64,000 bases of DNA from VYFG01 sp965203365 (GTDB taxonomy: Bacteria > Pseudomonadota > Gammaproteobacteria > Arenicellales > Poriferihabitantaceae). The translations under genes and the position numbers were made by a program. Position 1 is the stretch's first letter. Each line of letters opens with the position of its first letter. Location: positions 3,038,001 through 3,102,000 of the forward strand of contig OZ241878.1 of assembly GCA_965203365.1 (NCBI GenBank), read 5' to 3'. Positions 26,410-36,294 of the stretch are shown here, piece after piece. A model generated the notes under the pieces. That model was not told the origin of the DNA and did no database searches. It saw nothing but the letters and a program-made list of their open reading frames with translations.

Positions 26410-27108
26410 GTTGACCACCTGTTCTGAATTGTGTCTGGATTTTACAGCCTGAATCGGTTGGACAAACCTTCTTGGTGAGAAAGTTGCGCCCGATTCGGCC
26501 GAATGTATGGTATTCGGCCCCATGGGAAATCGGAAGGGGATCACAAATTCCCGCTAGCCAGAAAATCCAGTCAAGCCGGGGGCTTGAGCCGACTGAAACA
26601 ATATGGTCGACGACATTTCAACGGTATCATGAGTGGGCTGACAACCGGCCCGATAGGGGGGGAGTTTTCGAGGATGCGGGCAGTTGGCCTGCGCCCAGAA
26701 CACAGGCCACATTGCAAACCGAGAACGGAGATGGGGACCGATTTGAAACCTTCGCATTGAGAAGTATTCAGATATCGAGTAAACTCCCTTGAAAAGCGAA
26801 ACAATTGTTCGAGAGCGTTTTAAGTCGGGGAAATTTCAACTCGACTCATCTGCTCAGGATCAAGGGGCGACGAATATCCTCGTGCGATATCATTTGCCTA
26901 CAGATGCTCGAATGTCATTGCTATGCTATGGGGCCTAGGCAACCCGGTTCTCTAATGCGTTCAACTGGTGAGACCCGATTGGGTTTTGAATTGACACGTG
27001 GCTTAATCACACCGAACCGGCCAATCCCCCCATTTTGGGAATTACATGATGCGGGCATAGGGCCCCAATTGAAAACAATCGAAACCACCCCTTTAGAGGA
27101 GATGTAAC
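26410..27108. other. Long intergenic region between djlA and proX
   Basis: About 700 bp without a gene. It must hold divergent promoters for djlA (minus) and proX (plus). A TGCTATGCT word near 26920 could be an extended -10 but has no good -35. No riboswitch or repeat recognised. Confidence 0.4.
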
Positions 27109-28092
27109 ATGTTGTCAAAAAATAAAATCCGCAGCACCGTCAGTATCATTGCCGGTGTGATGCTGCTGTCTGCCAGTCACTCCCACGCCGATTGTGGTGA
27201 AGTGTCGATTACCGAAATGAATTGGGCATCGTCCCAGATCATTACAGAAGTCGCCAAATTTCTGATGGAGCAGGGATATGGGTGCACGGTGGAGAAAGTC
27301 CCGTCCGCCACCACGACATCCGTGGCCTCTTTGGCCGAGAACGCTGAGCCGGATATCGTGACGGAACTATGGCTCAACTCGACTGGGGCCGTCTACTCGG
27401 AACTTGAAACCGAAGGCAAGGTCATGCGGCTGGCCGAAGTCATTGCCCCGGGGGGTGTGGAAGGTTGGTGGGTTCCCCAATATCTACTTGATGCCCACCC
27501 CGCACTGGCCACGATCGAAGGGGTGATGGCCAATCCGGATGTGGTCGGTGGACGATTCAACAACTGTCCGGATGGTTGGGGTTGCCGGATCGTGAATGAT
27601 AATCTGATCCAGGCCCTGGACCTTGAAGCGAACGGTTTTGAGATTTTCAATCATGGTTCAGGAGAAACCCTGGCCACGTCGCTCGCGGCCGCTTATGAGA
27701 ACCAGGAGCCATGGTTTGGGTATTACTGGGGGCCGACCTCGGTGTTGGGTCAGTACCAGATGGCCAAGGTCGCTATTGGTAACATTGACACGGCAGTCCA
27801 CTCGGCCAACCAAAACAAGGATAATCCGTCCCCGGGGGTTTCAGATTTTCCTCCGGCACCGGTCCTGACAGTGGCCACGGCCGCTTTGACAGACAAGAAA
27901 CCAGAGATCGCCGCACTCATGGGCAAGGTATCTTTTGACGTCGATATGATGAGCGGTCTGCTGGCGTGGCAAGATGAAGCCGGTGCTACTGCCGAAGAAG
28001 CGGCCGTGTACTTCCTGACCAATCATGCGGATATCTGGTCAGGGTGGGTGAATGACGCCGCCCGTGACAAGTTGGCAGCACTCATCAACTAG
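27109..28092 (+). CDS. proX: Glycine betaine/proline ABC transporter, substrate-binding protein
   Basis: 327 residues. Signal peptide with basic start and hydrophobic core (SIIAGVMLLSASHSHA), cleaved near residue 27, so periplasmic. The mature part follows the OpuAC/ProX fold, with aromatic residues that form the betaine cage (for example ITEMNW, GGVEGWWVPQYL and WFGYYWGP). It captures compatible solutes for import under osmotic stress. AGAGGAG lies 7 nt before the ATG. It is first gene of a three-gene plus-strand operon with permease and ATPase. Confidence 0.93.
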   Translation: MLSKNKIRSTVSIIAGVMLLSASHSHADCGEVSITEMNWASSQIITEVAKFLMEQGYGCTVEKVPSATTTSVASLAENAEPDIVTELWLNSTGAVYSELETEGKVMRLAEVIAPGGVEGWWVPQYLLDAHPALATIEGVMANPDVVGGRFNNCPDGWGCRIVNDNLIQALDLEANGFEIFNHGSGETLATSLAAAYENQEPWFGYYWGPTSVLGQYQMAKVAIGNIDTAVHSANQNKDNPSPGVSDFPPAPVLTVATAALTDKKPEIAALMGKVSFDVDMMSGLLAWQDEAGATAEEAAVYFLTNHADIWSGWVNDAARDKLAALIN

Positions 28093-28212
28093 ACCGTCAT
28101 CGGTTGACAGAGCGTCCATCAGGACGCACGGTGCAGTCGGTCATCATTCCGATCATTTTACCGAGGCGCTGGCGCCATGCCAGCCCTCGGCACAAGAATG
28201 AGGGCAACATGA

Positions 28213-29250
28213 ATGGCCACATATGATTTCATTTTCGATCGTCTCGGATTGAGGGACTGGTGCGATTCGGATGGGACCAGCAGTGCACCGATGTCCATGG
28301 CCGATTTGTTGGCAAAAAGCGATGGCGACCAAGCCAAGACGGCTTCCTTCTGGGAATTGCCATTTCCCTCGCTGGATGCCCTGAATGAATCCTGTGGAAA
28401 AATCATTCAATCAAGGGCGTTGACGAAAGGCCTGGAAGAGGGCTTTCTGGCGATGAAGGACGCCCTTCGATTCATCCTGGATCCCATGACTCAACCCCTC
28501 AGCTGGATCCTTGAAGGTGCATTGGTGCTGTTCGAGACGGCACCATGGTGGCTCATGTTTCCGTTCCTCATGGTGGTCGTCTACCTGACGTCAAAATCCG
28601 CCAAACTGATGATGTTTGTGACCGCCTGTCTGGCTTTTCTGGCCGTCATTGACCACTATGAGTTTGCCATGCAGACGTTGGCGATCATTTTCGTCTGTGC
28701 CTTTTTGTGTGTGCTGTTTGGGGTGCCGATTGGTATTGCGATGTCCCGCCACAATACGCTGCAGCGCATGATCCTGCCTGTGCTGGATATGCTGCAAACC
28801 CTGCCGCCCTTCGTCTATCTCATTCCATTGATCTTCTTGTTTTCGGTGACTGAACCCAAACTGTATGGGATTGCCATCATCCTGTATGCCATTGTCCCGG
28901 TAATCCGGCTGACGGATCTGGGCATACGGTTGGTGGACAAGGACGTGATCGAGGCGGCGGATTCCTTCGGTATGACCAACCGGCAGAAACTCTACGGGGT
29001 GCAGATTCCGCTGGCGCTGCCGAATATCATGGCGGGGGTCAATCAGACCATCATGATGAGCCTGGCCATGGTGGTGATTGCGTCCTTGGTGTCGGCACCG
29101 GGGCTGGGTGTATTGGTCCTGCGGGGGATCCGGAATCTGGAATTGGGGGTCGGCCTGGTATCGGGATTGGGGATCGTGCTGCTGGCCATTATTCTTGACC
29201 GGGTAACCAAATCCGCCTTGGATCGGATCAACGCGGTCCAGAAGCATTGA
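28213..29250 (+). CDS. proW: Glycine betaine/proline ABC transporter, permease
   Basis: 345 residues. The N-terminal about 110 residues are soluble and variable, then five to six membrane segments with the inner-membrane-component EAA-like loop (IEAADSFGMTNRQKLYGVQIPLALPNIMAGV). GAGGG precedes the ATG by 8 nt; another ATG lies 4 nt upstream out of frame. It forms the channel for betaine or proline betaine import. The gene follows proX by 120 bp and its stop lies 14 nt before the proV start. Confidence 0.93.
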   Translation: MATYDFIFDRLGLRDWCDSDGTSSAPMSMADLLAKSDGDQAKTASFWELPFPSLDALNESCGKIIQSRALTKGLEEGFLAMKDALRFILDPMTQPLSWILEGALVLFETAPWWLMFPFLMVVVYLTSKSAKLMMFVTACLAFLAVIDHYEFAMQTLAIIFVCAFLCVLFGVPIGIAMSRHNTLQRMILPVLDMLQTLPPFVYLIPLIFLFSVTEPKLYGIAIILYAIVPVIRLTDLGIRLVDKDVIEAADSFGMTNRQKLYGVQIPLALPNIMAGVNQTIMMSLAMVVIASLVSAPGLGVLVLRGIRNLELGVGLVSGLGIVLLAIILDRVTKSALDRINAVQKH

Positions 29251-29264
29251 TCAGGGGCCGCCCA

Positions 29265-30326
29265 TTGAACGATACGGTCAAGATATCGATCCGGAATCTC
29301 TACAAGGTTTTCGGGACAGAACCGCAAGCTGTCCTGCCCCATGTCCTGGACGGTATGGACAAGGAGGAACTGTTGGAAAAACATCATCATGTGCTGGGCT
29401 TGCGGGACATCAACGTAGCCATGCACGATGGTCAGGTCACGGTCATCATGGGCCTGTCGGGTTCAGGAAAATCCACACTGATCCGCCATCTGAATCGTTT
29501 GATTGAGCCCACGGCCGGAGAAGTCCAAGTGGATGGGGACGATGTCCTGGCCTATGATGAAGGAGCGCTGCGGAATCTGCGACGATCAGTCATGTCAATG
29601 GTATTCCAGCGATTTGCGTTGTTGCCCCATCGGACGGTGGCCGAAAATGCGGCCACCTCGCTCAAGGTGCGGGGCGTGGCCAAGAGTGAGTATCTGGCCG
29701 AAGCCCATAAATGGCTGGAGCGAGTGGGGTTGCGCGGTTACGGCAATCACTACCCCTACCAGTTGTCGGGCGGGATGCAGCAACGCGTGGGCATTGCCCG
29801 AGCATTGACCTCGAATTCCCCTATCATGCTGATGGACGAAGCGTTCTCGGCCCTGGATCCCCTGATCCGCACCGACATGCAGGATTTGCTGGTCGAGCTT
29901 CAGACCGAACTGCACAAGACCATCGTTTTCATTACCCATGATCTGGACGAGGCACTCAAGATTGCCGATCATCTGGTCATCCTGAAAGATGGGAGTATCG
30001 TGCAGCAAGGTGAGCCTCAGTATATCCTGCTGAATCCGAATGATCCCTACATCGAAGACTTTGTCAGCGATATTAATCGAGCCCGCGTGTTGCGTGTGCG
30101 TTCGATCATGACACCGCTGGAAAGCACTTCCGTCCCGCCTGATGCCCATGGCGTGGTTGACTGTAATGACACACTGGAACATGTGATTGCCCGCTCGGGC
30201 GGAGACACATCACATCGCTACCTTGTCACACGTGATGAGGTGCCGGTTGGTACCTTGGAGATGACCAGACTGGTCAAGGCACTGGTTCCTCGCGTAGCTT
30301 CCGAAGCCGGTGCACGAAAGTACTGA
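29265..30326 (+). CDS. proV: Glycine betaine/proline ABC transporter, ATPase (TTG start)
   Basis: 353 residues with the TTG at 29265 as start, chosen because AGGGG stands 7 nt upstream and the next residues NDTVKISIRNLYKVFG fit the family; a TTG at 29247 would overlap the proW stop. Walker A GLSGSGKST, ABC signature LSGGMQQRVG, Walker B IMLMDEAFSALDP. The C-terminal about 80 residues are a degenerate CBS-type regulatory tail as in ProV/OpuAA, which senses ionic strength. It powers uptake through ProW. Confidence 0.93.
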   Translation: MNDTVKISIRNLYKVFGTEPQAVLPHVLDGMDKEELLEKHHHVLGLRDINVAMHDGQVTVIMGLSGSGKSTLIRHLNRLIEPTAGEVQVDGDDVLAYDEGALRNLRRSVMSMVFQRFALLPHRTVAENAATSLKVRGVAKSEYLAEAHKWLERVGLRGYGNHYPYQLSGGMQQRVGIARALTSNSPIMLMDEAFSALDPLIRTDMQDLLVELQTELHKTIVFITHDLDEALKIADHLVILKDGSIVQQGEPQYILLNPNDPYIEDFVSDINRARVLRVRSIMTPLESTSVPPDAHGVVDCNDTLEHVIARSGGDTSHRYLVTRDEVPVGTLEMTRLVKALVPRVASEAGARKY

Positions 30327-30882
30327 GCATGGTGATTGTCACAGAATGATGGTTCCGGACTGAAAAAACAACTGCGGGAACGGGGGTCATCCATTCGGAG
30401 AGATGTCGCTGAGCAGGTCTCATTGGACGAGGTGCTATTCCAGTCGCACATCCAGCCACTGCGAACCGATAGGCGAATGGATTGTCGGGGCGTGTGAAAA
30501 AAGATGTCCCGGCAGGGGAGATTTGTTCCTGCGACTATTCGGGAGAGTACCTGGGCTCATCCACCATGCCCGATGTGGTGTCAGTCCCGTGGACCTGGTC
30601 AAATGGCGGCATCATCTGGACTGAAGGCGGATTCACAGAGTGTCCGGGAAGTCGTTGGCTTTATTCGTGGGGATGGTTGGTTCCTTCCCGCTAATTTGCC
30701 TGGAAAGGGAGTGAGGGACGACGGCCTTCATCGTTCTACCATGACGAGTTGTTCTCTGGGCTGGGCCAAGAGAGGATAGCACTATCCAGTCGCCGGGATT
30801 CAAAACCGTCAACCCAGGTCGGATCCATGGACCGTCGTCCATGCCAGCGGGCCGGAATGACGACCTTGGGGTGGGTTTTTCA
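30327..30882. other. Intergenic region between proV and the fusA promoter
   Basis: About 550 bp with no gene recognised. Short open frames in several registers overlap each other and resemble nothing. Confidence 0.4.
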
Positions 30883-30911
30883 TTGGATATCACGACTGTT
30901 TGTTGTATCAT
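30883..30911 (+). promoter_or_regulatory. Sigma-70 promoter of the EF-G gene
   Basis: TTGGAT at 30883-30888, a 17-nt spacer, and TATCAT at 30906-30911. The start point would fall in or near the hairpin at 30913-30932, leaving a leader of about 85 nt before the ATG at 31004. Confidence 0.65.
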
Positions 30912-30912
30912 C

Positions 30913-30932
30913 GCGCCCTCTTTTTTGGGCGC
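30913..30932 (+). promoter_or_regulatory. Hairpin at the 5' end of the EF-G transcript
   Basis: GCGCCC and GGGCGC separated by an 8-nt pyrimidine-rich loop (TCTTTTTT), directly after the -10 box. A strong stem at the very 5' end of an mRNA could stabilise the transcript or, with the internal T-run, affect early elongation. Confidence 0.5.
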
Positions 30933-31003
30933 ACCACAAGGTATCCACGGAATGGAAGCATGATCCGATTGCATACGCCCGACATCCTGTATCAGTTACT
31001 GTT

Positions 31004-33085
31004 ATGACCAACCTTTCCAAGTATCGCAACATCGGTATTTTTGCTCATGTAGATGCGGGCAAGACCACTACGACGGAACGCATTCTCAGCCTGACCGGCA
31101 AGATTCACAAGATCGGTGAGGTGCATGACGGGGAGGCCACCACAGACTTCATGGCCCAAGAGCGTGAACGCGGAATCACCATTCAGTCTGCCGCGACCAG
31201 TTGCTTCTGGAACAGTTACCGGCTAAACATCATCGACACCCCGGGACACGTGGATTTTACGATTGAGGTCTACCGTTCCCTGAAGGTGCTGGACGGTGGG
31301 ATAGGGGTGTTCTGTGGCTCAGGTGGGGTGGAACCGCAGTCGGAAACCAATTGGCGCTATGCCAATGATTCGGAGGTGGCGCGCATCATTTTCGTGAACA
31401 AGCTGGATCGTATGGGGGCGGACTTCTATCAGGTGGTGGACCAGATCGAGAAAAATCTCGGGGCCAAGGCACTGATAATGGTATTGCCGATCGGCATCGA
31501 AGATGAATTCAGAGGTGTGGTGGATCTGCTCACCCGCAAGGCTTGGGTTTGGGATGATTCCAGCGATCCCACCCGGTATGTGATCGAGGATATCCCCGAC
31601 GATATGATCGATCAGGTTGAGGCGTACCGCGAAAAACTCGTCGAAACCGCCTTGGAACAGGACGATGAAGCGATGGAGCGCTATCTTGAAGGTGATGAGC
31701 CAACTATCGACACACTGCTGGCCTGTATTCGTCGAGGGACCATCAATCTGAATTTCTTCCCTACCTATTGCGGGTCGGCATTCAAGAACAAGGGAGTGCA
31801 GTTGGTCTTGAATGCCGTAGTGGATTTTCTCCCTGACCCCACGGAAGTCAAGCCACAGCCCGAAATGGACCTGGAAGGAAACCAGACCGGGACACTGGCC
31901 ATCGTCGACCCTTCCCGTCCACTGCGTGCTCTGGCATTCAAGATCATGGATGATCGTTTTGGTGCGTTGACCTTTCTCAGGGTGTATTCCGGCACGCTCT
32001 CCAAAGGTGACAATGTGTTGAATACCTTTACGGGCAAATCGGAGCGAATCGGTCGCATTGTTGAGATGCATGCCAACTCCCGAAATGAATTGAATTCTGC
32101 CCAGGCGGGGGATATTGTCGCGGTACTGGGGATGAAAAATGTGCAGACGGGTCATACTCTCGCTGACGTCAAGTCTCCTGCCACCTTGGAACCGATGGTC
32201 TTCCCGGACCCGGTGATTTCCATGGCGGTGACACCCGCCGACAAAAGCGGGTCGGAAAAACTCGGTATTGCTCTCGGTAAAATGGTGGCGGAAGACCCCT
32301 CTTTTCGAGTAGAGACCGACCAGGACAGTGGTGAAACCATTCTCAAGGGCATGGGTGAGCTGCATCTGGATATCAAGGTCGATATCCTTCGCCGCACACA
32401 CAACGTGGATGTCACCGTGGGCAAGCCACAGGTGGCCTACCGCGAAACCATTACCCAGCGAGTCGAGGACAGTTATACCCATAAGAAGCAGACGGGTGGC
32501 TCGGGTCAGTTTGGCAAGATCGACTACTGTATCGAGCCGGGTGAACCGGGTAGTGGCTACCAGTTTGAATCCGTGGTGACAGGGGGCAACGTACCCCGGG
32601 AATTCTGGCCTGCGATTGACAAGGGCTTTCGGGACATGATGGCAGAAGGGGTGTTGGCGAGCTATCCGTGTCTAGATGTCAAAGTCGTCTTGTCGGATGG
32701 GGCCTTTCACGCTGTGGACTCTTCTGCGGTCGCGTTCGAGATCGCGGCCAAGGCGGCCTATCGTCAGACCATGCCCAAGGCGGGACCTCAGCTCCTTGAG
32801 CCCATCATGAAAGTGGATGTCTTTACGCCGGATGATCATGTGGGTGATGTGATCGGCGACCTCAACCGCCGTCGTGGCATGATCAAGTCCCAGGATACCA
32901 GTGCCATCGGCGCCCGGATCAAGGCCGAGGTGCCGCTGGGGGAAATGTTTGGCTATATCGGCGATCTCCGGACCATGACCTCCGGACGGGGCCAGTTTTC
33001 GATGGAATTTGATCACTACGCCCCTTGTCCGAAGAATATTTCGGAGATTGTGATCGCTGAAGCCAGAGCGCGGCAGGGGAAATAG
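31004..33085 (+). CDS. fusA: Elongation factor G (EF-G2 type)
   Basis: 693 residues from the ATG at 31004; the 85 codons upstream in frame are promoter and leader, not protein. Translational GTPase: G1 AHVDAGKT, switch GITIQSAATSCFW, G3 DTPGH, G4 NKLD, followed by domains II-V ending HYAPCPKNISEIVI. The phrases TGKIHKIGEVHDGEATTDFM and GGIGVFCGSGGVEPQSETNWRY are those of the second EF-G of gammaproteobacteria rather than of the str-operon copy, and no rpsL/rpsG/tufA neighbours are present. It translocates tRNA-mRNA on the ribosome or acts in ribosome recycling. The gene is alone with its own promoter. Confidence 0.93.
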   Translation: MTNLSKYRNIGIFAHVDAGKTTTTERILSLTGKIHKIGEVHDGEATTDFMAQERERGITIQSAATSCFWNSYRLNIIDTPGHVDFTIEVYRSLKVLDGGIGVFCGSGGVEPQSETNWRYANDSEVARIIFVNKLDRMGADFYQVVDQIEKNLGAKALIMVLPIGIEDEFRGVVDLLTRKAWVWDDSSDPTRYVIEDIPDDMIDQVEAYREKLVETALEQDDEAMERYLEGDEPTIDTLLACIRRGTINLNFFPTYCGSAFKNKGVQLVLNAVVDFLPDPTEVKPQPEMDLEGNQTGTLAIVDPSRPLRALAFKIMDDRFGALTFLRVYSGTLSKGDNVLNTFTGKSERIGRIVEMHANSRNELNSAQAGDIVAVLGMKNVQTGHTLADVKSPATLEPMVFPDPVISMAVTPADKSGSEKLGIALGKMVAEDPSFRVETDQDSGETILKGMGELHLDIKVDILRRTHNVDVTVGKPQVAYRETITQRVEDSYTHKKQTGGSGQFGKIDYCIEPGEPGSGYQFESVVTGGNVPREFWPAIDKGFRDMMAEGVLASYPCLDVKVVLSDGAFHAVDSSAVAFEIAAKAAYRQTMPKAGPQLLEPIMKVDVFTPDDHVGDVIGDLNRRRGMIKSQDTSAIGARIKAEVPLGEMFGYIGDLRTMTSGRGQFSMEFDHYAPCPKNISEIVIAEARARQGK

Positions 33086-33308
33086 ACCGGATTCGATCGG
33101 ATCAGGTGACTGAAAGGGTTTTTCGTCAAGAGCCAGTCGGCGGGGATGGCACTCCAATGTCCCGCCCAGGGCCCTCATTCCCGAAACCAAGTCAGTCCAA
33201 CGCCTCGGCTCCGACGATGATGGAAGCGACTGAATGGCTGCTTTGAGGATAGGGACTGTGGATCGTTCTTCACGTGAATAGATGCCCTGATCCGACAATC
33301 GTGAAACC

Positions 33309-33773
33309 ATGAGAGCGATCCTCCAAAAAACCATCCATTCACCGGTGGGTCAGATACTGCTCGTGCAGGACAATGAATGCCTGACCCGGATACGATGGAG
33401 TGAGACAGCCTTTGCCGACCATTCCCCCCTTCTGGCGGCGGCGGGGAGTCAATTGGATGCCTATTTCGCCGGCACCCTCCGATCCTTTGACCTGCCGTTG
33501 GCATGGTCCTGCAGCGCCTTTCAGGCAGAAGCCTGTCGGGTGATGTCAGAAATCCCCTATGGTGGCACGATGACCTATGCTGAAATGGCTCGTCAGATGG
33601 GTACTTCACCACAGGCCGCCGGTATGGCTTGTGGTGGCAACCCTTTTCCGATTGTCGTGCCTTGTCACAGAGTACTGGCGAGCAGGGGGATCGGGGGATA
33701 TTCAGGCGGTGAAGGGATTGAAACCAAAATCACCCTGCTGAAACTGGAAAGTGCCGTCCCTTGGCTGATCTGA
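33309..33773 (+). CDS. ogt: Methylated-DNA-[protein]-cysteine S-methyltransferase (Ogt)
   Basis: 154 residues. The acceptor site PCHRV (about 118-122) with the preceding GNPFPIVV and the following GIGGYSGG are diagnostic. The protein transfers O6-alkyl groups from guanine to its own Cys and is used up. It is short at the N-terminus but complete in the C-terminal catalytic domain. Single gene; spacing to neighbours gives no functional hint. Confidence 0.93.
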   Translation: MRAILQKTIHSPVGQILLVQDNECLTRIRWSETAFADHSPLLAAAGSQLDAYFAGTLRSFDLPLAWSCSAFQAEACRVMSEIPYGGTMTYAEMARQMGTSPQAAGMACGGNPFPIVVPCHRVLASRGIGGYSGGEGIETKITLLKLESAVPWLI

Positions 33774-34096
33774 CCAGTTGTCGGCCCGTAGCCGGGGAGC
33801 GGGTGGCATGGGTTGGGGGGTATGTGATGGCATCCAGAGGTTGGTGATCATTCCGGAAATTGCCCGTTTCAATTCATGACGCCGCCCCCCTTGATCTGCA
33901 TGGATGTTCAATGGTGAGGGAAAACAATGAGGTCCAGGATAGTGGTTCCAATTCCAGGAACCACTTGGACTGGGCGTAAATGAATCGTCCATCATCGATC
34001 AGGGGTTTCCGGCTCGACCGGCGCTGGGTGGATTAAGCCGTCTGACCATTTTTCCCCGGACCGCGGTCAGACCGACGGTAGGTATCAAGGGATTGA
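33774..34096. other. Gap between ogt and htpG (convergent)
   Basis: No gene. Contains the inverted repeat 34040-34072, which lies 25 nt beyond the htpG stop. Confidence 0.4.
34040..34072 (-). terminator. Candidate hairpin after htpG
   Basis: GTCTGACC and GGTCAGAC (8 bp, perfect) with a 17-nt loop, 25 nt beyond the htpG stop. No U-run follows the stem on the minus strand, so it is at best a weak or factor-assisted terminator. Confidence 0.35.
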
Positions 34097-35998
34097 TCAG
34101 CCAGCGAGCAGTCGATTGACCCGGCTTACATAGGCAGACGGATCCTTCAGGGTGGCCCCTTCAGCCAACACCGCCTGGTCCAGCAGTACCCACGCCCAGT
34201 CATCCACAGTGGCCGAATTCAGGTCGATTTTCAGGACGATCTCGTGCGTCGGGTTCAATTCCAGGATCGGCTTGGCTGTGGGGGCTTCCTGCCCCATCGC
34301 CTTGAGGATCCGTTCCATATTCCCCCCGAGGTCGTGCTGGTCGGCGACCAGACAGGCGGGGGAGTCCACCAGTCGATCAGATAGCCGGACATCCTTGACT
34401 CGTCCTTCCAATACCGACTTGAATTTTTCCACCAAAGGGGAGAGTTCCTCCTTCTTGGCTTTCCCCCCTTCCGTTTGATCTTTTTCGCCTTCGAGCTCAT
34501 CCAGATCCAATTCGCCCCGGGCAATGGATTGCAGCGGCTTTTCCTCAAAGATTGGCAGGTGGTTCACTACCCATTCGTCGACGGGATCGGACAGCAGCAA
34601 CACTTCAATGCCATGTTTACGGAAGATCTCCAGATGGGGAGAGGACTTGGCGGCGGCATGACTTTCCGCCGTGACAAAATAGATCGCCTTTTGCTTGTCA
34701 CCCATCCGGCCGACATAGTCTTCCAAAGAGGTGTTTTGGATGTCGTCATCACCATGGGTCGAAGCGAATCGAATCAGCCGGGCGATCGCATCCCGGTTTT
34801 CATAATCTTCCACCACGCCTTCTTTCAGCGCTCGACCGTACTCTTTCCAGAGATTCTGATATTTCTCCGGGTCTTTGGTCGACAACTTTTTCAACTCGCC
34901 CAGGATCTTCTTGACCGACGCAGAGCGAATCTTGTCGATTTCCCGGTTTTGTTGCAGGAACTCACGCGAGACATTCAGTGGAAGATCCGCCGAATCCACC
35001 AGTCCCCGCACGAATCGTAGGTAACTGGGCATCAACTGCTTGGCATCATCCGCGATGAAAATGCGGCGGACATACAGCTTGATGCCATGACGTTGCTCTC
35101 TGTCCCAGAGATCAAAGGGGGCCCGGGACGGGATATAGAACAGGGAAATATATTCCATCTTCCCCTCTACACGGTTGTGCAGAGTGACCGCCGGAGGTTC
35201 CGGGTCATAGGTCAAGGAGGTATAGAAAGACTGGTGCTCTTCTTCCGTGATGTCTTTCTTAGGACGGGCCCACAGCGCGGAGCCCTTGTTCACAGTTTCG
35301 TATTCCGGCGTTTGTCCTTTAATCACCTTGCCGTCATCGTCTTTTTCCGGCTCTTTCAGCATGCGGATGGGCAGGGAGATATGATCCGAATACTTGGAAA
35401 TCACACTGCGAACCCGGTAGGGCTCCAAAAAATCCTTGGCCTCTTTTTGTAGCTTGAGTGTGACTGCCGTGCCACGTTCCGGCCTTTCAATGGTCTCCAG
35501 CGTGTATTCTCCGCTGCCGCCAGATAACCATCGGACGCCTTCGGAGGCTGGTTGGCCGGCTTTGCGGGTGAGAAGGGTCACTTCCTTGGCCACGAGGAAG
35601 CTGGAGTAAAAGCCGACACCGAACTGACCAATCAGGGCCGTTTCACTCTGTGCACCTTGGTTGATCTGCTCCAGGAATCGGCGGGTGCCCGATCGGGCGA
35701 TGGTACCGATATTTTCGACCACCTCATCATGGTTCATGCCGATTCCATTGTCTTTCACCGTGATGGTTTTGGCCTTTTTGTCGATATCCACCGTGATACC
35801 CAGTGCCTCCTCGTCTTCCAGGAGAGACTTGTCGGTCAGAGACAAAAACCGGAGCTTGTCACAGGCATCGGATGCGTTGGAAATGAGCTCGCGGAGAAAT
35901 ATTTCCTTGTTGCGGTAGAGCGAATGCACCATCAGGTGCAGGAGTTGTTGCACCTCAGCCTGAAAAGCATGCTTTTCCAGTGTATTCTGATCGTTCAT
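34097..35998 (-). CDS. htpG: Molecular chaperone HtpG (Hsp90)
   Basis: 633 residues, full length. N-terminal GHKL ATPase: LFLRELISNASDACDK (N-box), DNGIGM, GQFGVGFYS, and a long middle and C-terminal domain ending AYVSRVNRLLAG. Cytoplasmic ATP-dependent chaperone that works with DnaK on client folding under heat stress. The region before the start has a near-consensus sigma-32 promoter. Monocistronic and convergent with ogt. Confidence 0.97.
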   Translation of the reverse strand: MNDQNTLEKHAFQAEVQQLLHLMVHSLYRNKEIFLRELISNASDACDKLRFLSLTDKSLLEDEEALGITVDIDKKAKTITVKDNGIGMNHDEVVENIGTIARSGTRRFLEQINQGAQSETALIGQFGVGFYSSFLVAKEVTLLTRKAGQPASEGVRWLSGGSGEYTLETIERPERGTAVTLKLQKEAKDFLEPYRVRSVISKYSDHISLPIRMLKEPEKDDDGKVIKGQTPEYETVNKGSALWARPKKDITEEEHQSFYTSLTYDPEPPAVTLHNRVEGKMEYISLFYIPSRAPFDLWDREQRHGIKLYVRRIFIADDAKQLMPSYLRFVRGLVDSADLPLNVSREFLQQNREIDKIRSASVKKILGELKKLSTKDPEKYQNLWKEYGRALKEGVVEDYENRDAIARLIRFASTHGDDDIQNTSLEDYVGRMGDKQKAIYFVTAESHAAAKSSPHLEIFRKHGIEVLLLSDPVDEWVVNHLPIFEEKPLQSIARGELDLDELEGEKDQTEGGKAKKEELSPLVEKFKSVLEGRVKDVRLSDRLVDSPACLVADQHDLGGNMERILKAMGQEAPTAKPILELNPTHEIVLKIDLNSATVDDWAWVLLDQAVLAEGATLKDPSAYVSRVNRLLAG

Positions 35999-36032
35999 AG
36001 GTACGCAGTCAGTATGTAATGGGACATGGGCG

Positions 36033-36060
36033 GTATGGGGCCTGCCACAACGATTTCAAG
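36033..36060 (-). promoter_or_regulatory. Sigma-32 heat-shock promoter of htpG
   Basis: On the minus strand CTTGAAA (36060-36054), 13 nt, then CCCCATAC (36040-36033). This is one base from the sigma-32 consensus CTTGAAA-N13-15-CCCCATnT. The transcription start would be near 36026, giving a leader of about 28 nt before the htpG ATG at 35998. Confidence 0.85.
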
Positions 36061-36294
36061 TTTATGGAGATATCCCCAGATACCGGAATCGACTAGCCAT
36101 GGCAGGATATTCCACCGAAAATCCCCTTCATCCGACCGACCCGAAAGTTCCCGGAATCGGATCATGAATATGAAAGACATCATGACAGCCCTTCGTTTGT
36201 GGTCACCCGAGAGGGTTCGCCCATCATCTGGCCCGCCCACACCCGCCTGATCGGATTCAGCGGTCGATGACATCTTTCACGATAGAATCCAGTC

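Noticed and set aside
30749..31003. 85-codon N-terminal extension of EF-G
   Set aside because: The stretch contains the promoter and hairpin; EF-G homology starts exactly at the ATG at 31004.
31319..32482. 387-codon minus-strand open frame
   Set aside because: Antisense shadow of EF-G, rich in His/Gln as expected for the complement of its codons.
33269..33278. TTCACGTGAA, resembling the core of a parS site
   Set aside because: Only about 11 of 16 parS positions match, and it is 20 kb from parAB. Too weak to call without a genome-wide count.
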